Source of the DNA: Singulisphaera sp. GP187
Lineage (GTDB): Bacteria > Planctomycetota > Planctomycetia > Gemmatales > Gemmataceae
Length of the DNA: 61,860 nucleotides
Direction: 5' to 3'
Assembly: GCA_945905925.1 (NCBI GenBank)
Contig: CAMDQN010000021.1
Coordinates: forward strand, 1-61,860
Positions 20,301 to 25,891 of the stretch are shown piece by piece. The notes beneath the pieces are model-generated. The model ran no database searches. It saw only the letters and a list, made by a program, of their open reading frames with translations, and was not told where the DNA came from. Every line of letters begins with the position of its first letter. The first letter of the stretch is position 1. The position numbers and the translations under genes were made by a program.

Positions 20301-20469
20301 CGCGGAGTACGGCGACGAAGCCGCCGACGAGAACGAGCGCCGCGAAGCCGCGGCGGAATAGGAACGTGGAGCGCAGCAAGACCGGCCTCCGAGCGGAGCG
20401 GGTGCCGGCCCGACCCGTGAGCGGAAATTGCCTTCGCCGAGTTCGTGGCGGGTTGAGATGTTCCGTCAT
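17371..20469 (-). CDS. S9-family prolyl-oligopeptidase-like serine peptidase
   Basis: A 1032-residue protein with an N-terminal hydrophobic segment (FAALVLVGGFVAVLRAED) that acts as signal or anchor. A short Lys/Glu-rich coiled coil follows, then a large beta-propeller part, and an alpha/beta-hydrolase peptidase domain at the C-terminus. The nucleophile motif GHSWGG places Ser at about residue 860. The catalytic Asp lies in HNDKDGAVDF and the His in ENHGLLKP. The protein should cleave peptides outside the cytoplasm; specificity cannot be read. It is longer than typical S9 members (700-800 residues), partly through Lys/Pro-rich insertions in the propeller. The gene starts 84 bases downstream of structured RNA-like element A on the same strand. 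No strong ribosome site is visible. Confidence 0.9.
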   Translation of the reverse strand: MTEHLNPPRTRRRQFPLTGRAGTRSARRPVLLRSTFLFRRGFAALVLVGGFVAVLRAEDPPKTREQEVAEIEKQLAELKKKLDELKSKTPAAKKPLTLAEADTWRAIRGVALSPDGKWFAHRVGTNDGETDLVLRNNADGKETKFPGGGGFGALNFSLDSKWFAFTYSPPTKGGAPGAARPKAKVVLVNLGSGEKTEIEGAASFRFNGEAATHIAYRKVAEPSSAPTGPPAPGAAPPPAGSDLVLYELATKTDFVLGNVADFEFDKKGVWMVTVIDATGQIGNGVQLRDMKTGAVQQIESGRAAYRGLSWNEDTTAFTVTKATDDAAYEGKWISVIGFAELGAKSTKTTYDPKDDKDFPKDMAISGGATWTDALDGFSFSITARKKKGEVAPAPKEVKTDPKTDPKDESKKGKKLPPSGASDGAKPDLVVWHWKDERLQPMQEKQAASDRVVTYSAVYWTKDKKFVRLSDDKLKPVTLAQKQKYAIGRDTKPYEYMSYLNGKLFTDIYVVDPKTGAKKKVVEKLASIFFGGASVSTSPLGTHFLYYKDGHYHVHDMAAGKSVNVTEKVGTSFIDTEDDHNFDKPATPSYGWSRDGKSVLLSDGWDIWKVAADGTGGESLTTVGKAYGIRYRLVGNLEPEFKPGTDLTKPVYVSVYGEWTKMDGFARLGQRSTPSATKPGESHSHGAAIELLWGECAYGVPLKARKADVFAFTRQTAVQYPDYYITDGTFKDAKKVTDANPQQKEYKWTAGTKLVEYKGVGGKKLQGVLHLPADYEPGKKYPTIVYIYEKLSQGMHRYQPPATWAIGSIYTSAGYAVLTPDITYRLNDPGVSAVECILPALDAAVATGIVDNEKVALHGHSWGGYQTAFLVTQTNRFKCAIAGAALTDLVSMYSSVYWNVGMANQPIFESSQGRFTAGYWDLQEAYIRNSPVYHAQKVKTPLLLLHNDKDGAVDFTQGVEYYNTLRRLQKPVVMLQYKGENHGLLKPENRKDYAGRMREFFDHHLMGKPAPDWWSEGIPHLKMEDHLKGRPKP

Positions 20470-20553
20470 CGCTGGCGCGACCGGCCGGCACCGGTCGGTT
20501 ACAAGCTACCCAGTTTACCAATTGAAAAGCGCTGAGTCGAGAACTGGAAGTGT

Positions 20554-20806
20554 TGTGTCGGGCCGCGGTCTACTTCTCACCTGGCGCGTTGAAGGCTCAC
20601 AGGGCCGCTCTGTGGTACCGCGCAAGTGTGACGCAGCGGACTTCGGTTCGCGGGTCGAACCAGGCGCTGGGGCGCAGTTGCTTGGAACTACAGAGAGAAC
20701 GGCCCTGGAACAGCCTTCCCCGCGTCGCGTGTGGTAGCAAATGCTCGGACGACGCAACATCGTCCTTGCTGAAAAGATCAGCGAGCTAAACCAACGGCCC
20801 GACACA
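20554..20806 (-). ncRNA. Structured RNA-like element, copy A (leader of the S9 peptidase gene)
   Basis: A 253-base element on the minus strand, closed by a 12-bp helix between 20806-20795 and 20565-20554. It contains blocks identical to copy B: GGACGATGTTGCGTCGTCC, CGCGGGGAAGGCTGTTCCAG, GTGAGCCTTC and GAGAAGTA. Predicted fold: P1 closing helix; a three-way junction formed by GCUC/GAGC with a variable hairpin GCUGA/UCAGC and the invariant hairpin GGACGA/UCGUCC; helix P3 GAAGGCU/AGCCUUC; and a long variable P4 starting CAGGGCCG/CGGCCCUG. It starts 40 bases after the thuA stop. A mobile non-coding element is the alternative to a true regulatory RNA. Confidence 0.65.
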
Positions 20807-20845
20807 CCAAACACTTCTACTCGCGATCGCGTCGGACGCAAGCGG

Positions 20846-21730
20846 TTATTTCTTCGGCGGGGCCGGCTTCAGGTACTTGGGCAGCGCGTCAGGATCAAGT
20901 TCGACCTTCGCGCCATCCTTTGGCACTTCCACACCCGCGGACCACAGGATGCCGTTCACGAGCATCCGCCGGTAGCCTTCCTGTGCGAAGCTCGCGTGCA
21001 GGTGTGCTCCGGTGAACGTGAATGTGCGGCCCCCTTCGGCGCGGTCGTAGGCCCACGCGACCACGTCTTGCCCGCCGGTCGGCTTGACCGCGGATTTCGG
21101 ATTCCAGGTCCGCAACAGCGGCGTGACGCCCTTCATTTCGGGGACGAACTTGTTCTTGAACAGCCAGCCGTCGTCGATCTTGAATGTCTTCACGCCGTTA
21201 CAGATCGGGTGATCCGGGAACTTGTCGAACTCCGTGATCCAGTGCGCACGTTCGCCGATGCCCTTTTCCCACGCGCCGCCGGCCCAACCGCGTGCCTTGT
21301 CGCCGAAGTCCTTCGGGTAGTCCGCGGTCTGGTGGAGTTGCACCAGACCGACCTTCGCGTCCATCATCTTCTGCACCTTCGCGAGCCGGTCTTCCTTCAA
21401 CACTTGATGCTTCTCGGCCCCGTCGAAGAGGAACACGATCGCCTTCGCACCGGTGAAGGTGTCGGCTTTCTTGGGCCAGTCGAGCGCGAGAACGGGCGCA
21501 ACGTTCGGGGTCTGCTTCAGAAGGTCCATGAGGACCGCGCAGTTCCCGACGTATTCGTGTTCGCCCGCCTTGAAGAAGTTCGACCCGGCGATGAGGACGA
21601 TCTTCGTCGCCTTCGGGTCGGCGGGTGCCTGTTCGACCGGCGGTTCGTTCTTCGCGGGCGGATCGGCCGGCGCCGCGGTCGCGAGAGCGGCCAGTGCGAA
21701 CGCGCCGGTCAGGAGCGAGAGGAATCGCAT
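20846..21730 (-). CDS. ThuA-domain protein, secreted
   Basis: A 294-residue protein with an N-terminal signal peptide (LSLLTGAFALAALATAAPA). The rest is a ThuA-like, glutamine-amidotransferase-fold domain, with IVLIAGSNFFKAGEHEY at the start, KAIVFLFDGAEKHQVL, VGLVQLHQTADYPK and a conserved end containing RTFTFTGAHLHASF. ThuA proteins are linked to trehalose and other sugar utilisation, but no activity can be read from sequence alone. The start at 21730 has AAGGA eight bases upstream. Structured RNA-like copy B ends only 20 bases before the start codon, so this gene is the best candidate for control by it. Confidence 0.85.
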   Translation of the reverse strand: MRFLSLLTGAFALAALATAAPADPPAKNEPPVEQAPADPKATKIVLIAGSNFFKAGEHEYVGNCAVLMDLLKQTPNVAPVLALDWPKKADTFTGAKAIVFLFDGAEKHQVLKEDRLAKVQKMMDAKVGLVQLHQTADYPKDFGDKARGWAGGAWEKGIGERAHWITEFDKFPDHPICNGVKTFKIDDGWLFKNKFVPEMKGVTPLLRTWNPKSAVKPTGGQDVVAWAYDRAEGGRTFTFTGAHLHASFAQEGYRRMLVNGILWSAGVEVPKDGAKVELDPDALPKYLKPAPPKK

Positions 21731-21750
21731 GGTGGGTTTCCTTGAGAGAG

Positions 21751-22001
21751 CGTGTCGGACCGCGGTTTACTTCTCTTCCTGAATCGCGGAAGGCTCACGG
21801 CACCGCCGTTCTGGCCAGACCTTAATTCTGGCGGTGACGACGATCCGCGGCGTTGATCCAGAACCGCCAGAATTAAGGTCATGGCCAGAACGATAGCGGT
21901 GCTGGAACAGCCTTCCCCGCGCGGGGTGTGACGGCAGAAGCTCGGACGACGCAACATCGTCCTTGTGGGAGACCCACGAGCTAAACCCACGACCCGACAC
22001 G
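21751..22001 (-). ncRNA. Structured RNA-like element, copy B (leader of thuA)
   Basis: A 251-base minus-strand element with the same order of conserved blocks and predicted helices as copy A. The closing helix pairs 22001-21990 with 21762-21751; it contains two G-U pairs that would be A-C mismatches on the plus strand, which points to the minus strand as the RNA strand. The variable hairpin is GUGGG/CCCAC instead of GCUGA/UCAGC. P4 is GCACCGC/GCGGUGC followed by CGUUCUGGCCA/UGGCCAGAACG after a small bulge, unlike copy A in sequence but the same in shape. It ends 12 bases before the thuA ribosome site. Confidence 0.65.
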
Positions 22002-22047
22002 TTGGTGAGATGCTACGCGCGAAAGAAGTGGAACGCAAGGACCGGCT

Positions 22048-22365
22048 TCACGCGAACGGCGAACCTTCCAGCGCGACGAATTGATAAATCAAGACCACCG
22101 GTTCCACGTTATGCACCGCGTACACGACGCAAATGCCGGCCGGGAGTACGGCGCGCTGGAATGCCGTCAAGTTGAGGCCGCGGTAGTCGCGGAACGGATC
22201 GCCCCACTCCAGCGGGCGCGTCTTGAGCGTGCCGATGATGAGTTGGTAGACGAGGGCGAGCGCGTCCTGTAGGCCGAGTTCCTCGGCCCGTGCGGTCAGG
22301 CGGTCGAGTTGACCGACCGCATCGCCGATGAAATCGACGCGGAACGCAGGTGACGCGGGATTCAT
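22048..22365 (-). CDS. Small RelE/ParE-like protein, putative toxin
   Basis: A 105-residue protein (starts MNPASPAFRVDFIGDAVGQL) with helical N-terminus and a beta-rich end (LPAGICVVYAVHNVEPVVLI) of the kind seen in RelE/ParE toxins. The ATG overlaps the upstream gene's stop codon as ATGA, which suggests translational coupling to that gene. A strong GGAGGGGAG site lies upstream. Typical catalytic residues cannot be assigned with confidence, so the toxin call rests on size, fold-like pattern and gene pairing. Confidence 0.55.
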   Translation of the reverse strand: MNPASPAFRVDFIGDAVGQLDRLTARAEELGLQDALALVYQLIIGTLKTRPLEWGDPFRDYRGLNLTAFQRAVLPAGICVVYAVHNVEPVVLIYQFVALEGSPFA

Positions 22366-22616
22366 CTCCCCTCCAGCCGTCGGATGTGGGCCTCGAAAAT
22401 CGGTTCCGCGGGGACGGCGTTGGCGATGTCTTCTGCCGTCAGCTCTGGCAGGTTTCGCGCGAGTTCGTTCAGGAACCACTTCTTGTACTGGTCGCGCTCG
22501 TGGCGCGCGTCTTCCACCTGGCGGCTCAACCGCTCGTTCTCGCGGAACAGTTCCGCGATCAGTTGGCCTGGCGTCTTCGGCGTCGCGTTGGGCAGCGGAT
22601 TCTCGTCGGCAGGCAT
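22362..22616 (-). CDS. Small charged coiled-coil protein, putative antitoxin
   Basis: An 84-residue protein with a Pro/Asn-rich start and a strongly helical centre (LIAELFRENERLSRQVEDAR) that probably forms a coiled coil. It is followed without a gap by the putative toxin gene (4-base overlap). Antitoxin-before-toxin order with overlap is the usual design of type II modules. No DNA-binding motif is recognised, so the role is inferred from context. Confidence 0.5.
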   Translation of the reverse strand: MPADENPLPNATPKTPGQLIAELFRENERLSRQVEDARHERDQYKKWFLNELARNLPELTAEDIANAVPAEPIFEAHIRRLEGR

Positions 22617-22640
22617 GGCGTTCTCCGTAAAGGGGCGCAG

Positions 22641-22674
22641 GCGTGGTACGACTCGTTCTCGAATTGTACCACGC
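22641..22674 (-). terminator. 9-bp hairpin between the TolB-like gene and the small gene pair
   Basis: GCGTGGTAC (22641-22649) and GTACCACGC (22666-22674) are perfectly complementary with a 16-base loop. On the minus strand it lies 24 bases past the TolB-like stop and 25 bases before the antitoxin-like start, so it could end one transcript or be an operator for the next. Confidence 0.45.
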
Positions 22675-22697
22675 CACGCTCCGCGCTCGAAAGTGCT

Positions 22698-23729
22698 TCA
22701 CTCCTTCGGCGGCGTGAAGTCGGCGATGTACAACTGCGATGGGCTGCGCCCGTCGGGGCTGCGGGTCCACATCACCTTCGTGTAATCCGGGCTGAACACC
22801 GGCAGCACGTCGGCACCGGGCGCGAACGTGATTCGCGTCTTCTTGCCCGATTCGAGATTCATCCAGTGCAGGTCGTAGTTCGGTCGCACGAGTTCGTTCG
22901 AGTGGTCCGCACCCGTGTAGATGATGTTCTTGCCGTCCTTGTACCAGTACGGCGCCCAGAACACCCACTTGGCGTCGTCCGTCAGCGCCTTCTCACCGGT
23001 ACCGTCGCTGTTGATCACGTACAACTGGAGCCGGTCCTTTTCCTTGCGGTCGGCCCGGAACACGACCTTCTTGCCGTCCGGGCTGAAGAACGGGCCGCCG
23101 TTGTAGCAGTTCGGCGCGTCCGTGATGCGCTTCGCGTTCTTTCCGTCGGCGTCCATCGTGAACAGTTGCACGTTCCCCGCGTTGCCGGCGCTGTACACGA
23201 TCCGCTTGCCGTTGGCGGAGTAACTGCCCTCGGCGGTGTATACCTTCGCGTTCGGCGTGAGACACTTGATATCGGTGCCGTCGAGGTTCGTTTCGTAGAT
23301 CTTCATGTGTGGGTCGAAGTCCCACGTGTACCGGCGCCGCACGTTGTTCTTCTTGTCTTCCTCGCGCTGCTTGATTTCCGCTTCCTGCACTTTCTTCGTA
23401 TCGGGGTCTCCGTGGCTCGACGCGAAGATCACCTTCTTGCCTTCGGGATGGAAGTAGCCGCACGTGGTGCGCCCGTTTCCGGGGCTGACACGCGTGGCTT
23501 TTCCCGTCTTCAGATCCATGATAAAGATTTGATAGAACGGGTTGCCGGTGTCTTTCTCTTCCGCCTGGAAGATGATCTTGGTGCCGTCCGGCGAGAAGTA
23601 GCCTTCCCCGGCCCGCACGAAGTCGAAGGTAAGTTGCTTGATGTTCTTCAGATGCGATTCTTCGGCTTTCTTCCAGTCGTCCGGGTCTGCCGCAGGTGCG
23701 AAGGCGAGTGTGAGCAGAAGTGCATTCAT
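22698..23729 (-). CDS. TolB-like beta-propeller protein (PD40 repeats), secreted
   Basis: A 343-residue protein with a short signal peptide (MNALLLTLAFAPAADPDD) and repeated PD40/WD40-like strands: YFSPDGTKIIFQAEE, YFHPEGKKVIFASS, YSANGKRIVYSAG, FFSPDGKKVVFRAD and FSPDYTKVMWTR. These are the blades of a TolB-type propeller, probably periplasmic and used for binding. I chose the ATG at 23729 because it starts a signal peptide; a longer open frame to 24068 only reads through a palindromic repeat and part of the HNH gene. No enzymatic residues are recognised. Confidence 0.8.
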   Translation of the reverse strand: MNALLLTLAFAPAADPDDWKKAEESHLKNIKQLTFDFVRAGEGYFSPDGTKIIFQAEEKDTGNPFYQIFIMDLKTGKATRVSPGNGRTTCGYFHPEGKKVIFASSHGDPDTKKVQEAEIKQREEDKKNNVRRRYTWDFDPHMKIYETNLDGTDIKCLTPNAKVYTAEGSYSANGKRIVYSAGNAGNVQLFTMDADGKNAKRITDAPNCYNGGPFFSPDGKKVVFRADRKEKDRLQLYVINSDGTGEKALTDDAKWVFWAPYWYKDGKNIIYTGADHSNELVRPNYDLHWMNLESGKKTRITFAPGADVLPVFSPDYTKVMWTRSPDGRSPSQLYIADFTPPKE

Positions 23730-23812
23730 GGCGTGCGTGTCCTTTCGTGGGTCGGGCGCGAACCTATCGCGGTTCAGTGTATCATTCTTGGGAAGATTTC
23801 GAGGTTCCAACA

Positions 23813-23898
23813 GAACCCCTCCCCTAAAGAAGGGAGGGGCTAAAACAGTCGGGGTTTGAAGCCCCTCCCTTCTTAGGGGAGGGGTTGGGGAGGGGTTC
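23813..23898. repeat. C/G-rich palindromic repeat, copy 2 (intergenic)
   Basis: The right arm (23860-23898) is nearly identical to the right arm at 6329. The left arm (23813-23841) is shortened by about ten bases and has one extra A, so the hairpin is imperfect. It lies between the divergent TolB-like and HNH genes, 28 bases before the HNH start. Confidence 0.9.
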
Positions 23899-23925
23899 TT
23901 CTGGCGCCCCGCGTTCGGGTGAGAA

Positions 23926-24225
23926 ATGCACGAACTAAAACCGACGCCGTGCGGCCTGTGTGGTCGCGGGTTCGACAAGTCCGACCTCACGCAACACCAC
24001 TGTCTGCCGAAAGCCAAAGGTGGTACGTCGGAAGATGTCGTGCTGATCTGCTCGCAGTGCCACGGCATGGTCCACGCGACCTACACCAACGCCACGCTCG
24101 CTTCCGTGTACCCCACGATCGAAGAACTGCGGCGCGCGCCGGAGTTGACGGGGTTCATCAAGTGGGCGCGCAAGCAGCCGACCACGCGCCGGAAGCGAAA
24201 CAAGCAGCGGCGGCGAAGGATTTAA
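23926..24225 (+). CDS. Small HNH-type nuclease-like protein
   Basis: A 99-residue protein with a zinc-binding HNH pattern: CGLCGRGF, then QHHCLPKAKGGTSEDVVLIC and SQCHGMVH. The paired Cys-x2-Cys motifs and central His-His match HNH endonucleases. The C-terminus is a very basic tail (KWARKQPTTRRKRNKQRRRRI) likely to contact nucleic acid. Its target is unknown. The gene stands alone beside a palindromic repeat and overlaps the convergent aldehyde dehydrogenase gene by 4 bases. Confidence 0.8.
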   Translation: MHELKPTPCGLCGRGFDKSDLTQHHCLPKAKGGTSEDVVLICSQCHGMVHATYTNATLASVYPTIEELRRAPELTGFIKWARKQPTTRRKRNKQRRRRI

Positions 24226-25772
24226 CGCCGCTTCTTCCGCGCGCCTTTGATCATTTGCCAGAGTCCGCCGAGCCGCGCGAGGAAGCCACGTGCGTGTGTC
24301 AACCTAATGAGGCCGTTGAGAAGTTCTCCGGTCGCGGGGTCGGGTTTCACCGCGTCGTCGAGGTGCTGGCGGGTCGTGCCCTTGTGGACCGTCACAACCT
24401 GCGGTGACGTCATCGCGAGCAGTCCCTCCGGCCCTTGTGTCACGCCCCATCCGCTCGCGCCGCGCCCGCCGAACGGCGTGCCCGGGTGTGCCGTCGGAGC
24501 GAGCAAATCGTTGATGACGACGCTTCCCGACGGAATGCGCGCGGCGAACACTTCCGCGGCGGCGACATCCGCGCTGAAGACAGACGCGGACAGCCCGAAC
24601 GGTGACTGCTTCGCGAGCGAGAGTGCGTCTTCGAGTGTGTCGAACGGGATCACGGCCGCGACCGGCGCGAAACACGCTTCGCGACAGATCGCGGCATCGG
24701 CCGGGGTGTTGAGCAGCAGTGTGGGCGCGAGGGAAGGCAGACCCCCCCCCCAACCCCCTCCCTGCAGGGAGGGGGAGCCAGACGCGGACAAGCCGGGCGC
24801 ATCGGCGGCGCGAGAAGGTTCTTGCTCCCCTCCCTGCAGGGAGGGGTTGGGGGTGGGTTGCTTCGCCAGCACCGTCGCCCCGCGTTTCACCGCGTCCTGA
24901 ATCAGCCGCTCCGCGTGCGTTACCTGCGAAGCCATCACCAACCCCAGTGGTTCGGCGCGCTCGAACAGCGGCTTCAGCGCGGCGATGAGCGAGTCATACT
25001 TCGCGCGCTGTACGAAGATTCGCCGCACCGCGACGCACGTCTGCCCGCGATTGATGGTTAACCCGAACCAGATGCCTTTCGCGACCATTTCGATGTCGGC
25101 GTCCGCGAACACGAACATCGCGTCGCAGCCGGAGAGTTCGAGCGTCGACGGAATGAGCCGTTCACCGAGTCTTGCCGCGAGCTTCCGCCCGACCACGTCC
25201 GACCCAGTGAAAACAATGTGATCGACGTCGGCTTCGGCCAACTGCGGACCGGCTTCGCGCGTCGCCGGGAGCGTTTGAAGCAAGTCCGGCGGGAACCCGG
25301 CGTCGCGGAAGAGTTGGTGAACCACCTCTGCGGTTCGCGGAGTGTTCTCGCTCGGCTTCCACAGCACCGCGTTGCCCGCGACGAGTGCCGGCACGATCTG
25401 CCCGAGGTTCAGGTATAGAGGGTAGTTCCACGTGCCGATGACGCCGACCACGCCCCACGCTCGGTAATGCACCGCGTCGCGGCAGCCCACGAGCCACACC
25501 GGACGCCACGAGACGCGCCGCGATGCGAGAATGCGCGCCGCGTGCTTCTCCAAAAACTTGAGCGCCGCGGTCGTGGGAAGTACCTCGCTGCCGGCGATTT
25601 CAATCGCCGGTCGACCGATGTCGGCGTGGATCGCGGCGCCGATGTCGGCCATGCGTTCGACGAGCAGCGCACGCAGATTGCGAACGTGTCGGAGTCGGTC
25701 ATGCACGGTGCGATTCGCCCACGCTTCTTGTGCGACGCGCGCGGCCGTGACTTCCGCTGTGAATGGTGTCAT
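24222..25772 (-). CDS. Aldehyde dehydrogenase carrying an in-frame palindromic insertion
   Basis: A 516-residue NAD(P)-dependent aldehyde dehydrogenase superfamily protein. Visible motifs are GVIGTWNYPLYLNLGQIVPA (cofactor site), the catalytic glutamate region LELSGCDAM, the catalytic cysteine RGQTCVAVRR and the later SGSVVINDLLAPTAHPGTPF. Relatives are about 455-480 residues. The excess is explained by residues about 304-345 (PTPNPSLQGGEQEPSRA to GSPSLQGGGWGGGLP), which are the translation of a C/G-rich palindrome in a surface loop between ATVLAKQ and SLAPTLLLN. The frame stays open, so the enzyme may still be active. The natural substrate is unknown. Confidence 0.88.
   Translation of the reverse strand: MTPFTAEVTAARVAQEAWANRTVHDRLRHVRNLRALLVERMADIGAAIHADIGRPAIEIAGSEVLPTTAALKFLEKHAARILASRRVSWRPVWLVGCRDAVHYRAWGVVGVIGTWNYPLYLNLGQIVPALVAGNAVLWKPSENTPRTAEVVHQLFRDAGFPPDLLQTLPATREAGPQLAEADVDHIVFTGSDVVGRKLAARLGERLIPSTLELSGCDAMFVFADADIEMVAKGIWFGLTINRGQTCVAVRRIFVQRAKYDSLIAALKPLFERAEPLGLVMASQVTHAERLIQDAVKRGATVLAKQPTPNPSLQGGEQEPSRAADAPGLSASGSPSLQGGGWGGGLPSLAPTLLLNTPADAAICREACFAPVAAVIPFDTLEDALSLAKQSPFGLSASVFSADVAAAEVFAARIPSGSVVINDLLAPTAHPGTPFGGRGASGWGVTQGPEGLLAMTSPQVVTVHKGTTRQHLDDAVKPDPATGELLNGLIRLTHARGFLARLGGLWQMIKGARKKRR
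24738..24861. repeat. C/G-rich palindromic repeat, copy 3, inside the aldehyde dehydrogenase gene
   Basis: Left arm 24738-24779 and right arm 24824-24861 are complementary apart from small slips in the C/G runs. Each arm has the core CCCTCCCTGCAGGGAGGG, itself a palindrome and different from the TTCTTA-type core of the other copies. The insertion adds about 41 codons without breaking the frame. Confidence 0.88.
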
Positions 25773-25790
25773 GCAGGAACAGTACGAAGG

Positions 25791-25853
25791 CGAGCGGGGG
25801 GCGTAAGCCCCCTGTTAAACCTTGACGCAAAAGGTTGCGATGGGGTTTAACAG
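25791..25853. repeat. Mini-palindrome plus 10-bp hairpin downstream/upstream of genes
   Basis: Bases 25791-25812 contain GAGCGGGGGGCGTAAGCCCCC, nearly identical to the palindrome inside glpK at 57187. It is followed at once by a hairpin CTGTTAAACC (25812-25821) / GGTTTAACAG (25844-25853). The block lies between the divergent-side start of the aldehyde dehydrogenase gene (25772) and the stop of the thioredoxin-fold gene (25892), so it is both an upstream region and a possible terminator. Confidence 0.75.
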
Positions 25854-25891
25854 AGAGGCTCATCGCCCCCACGCGCCAAGAGTCGCTCGCG

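Noticed and set aside
20515-22038. Two minus-strand open frames (20515-20841 and 21709-22038) sharing the peptide TMLRRPS and RRGEGCS-like residues, suggestive of paralogous small proteins.
   Set aside because: The similarity comes from the conserved blocks of the RNA-like elements. Outside those blocks the peptides are unrelated, no ribosome sites are seen, and base changes preserve pairing rather than codons.
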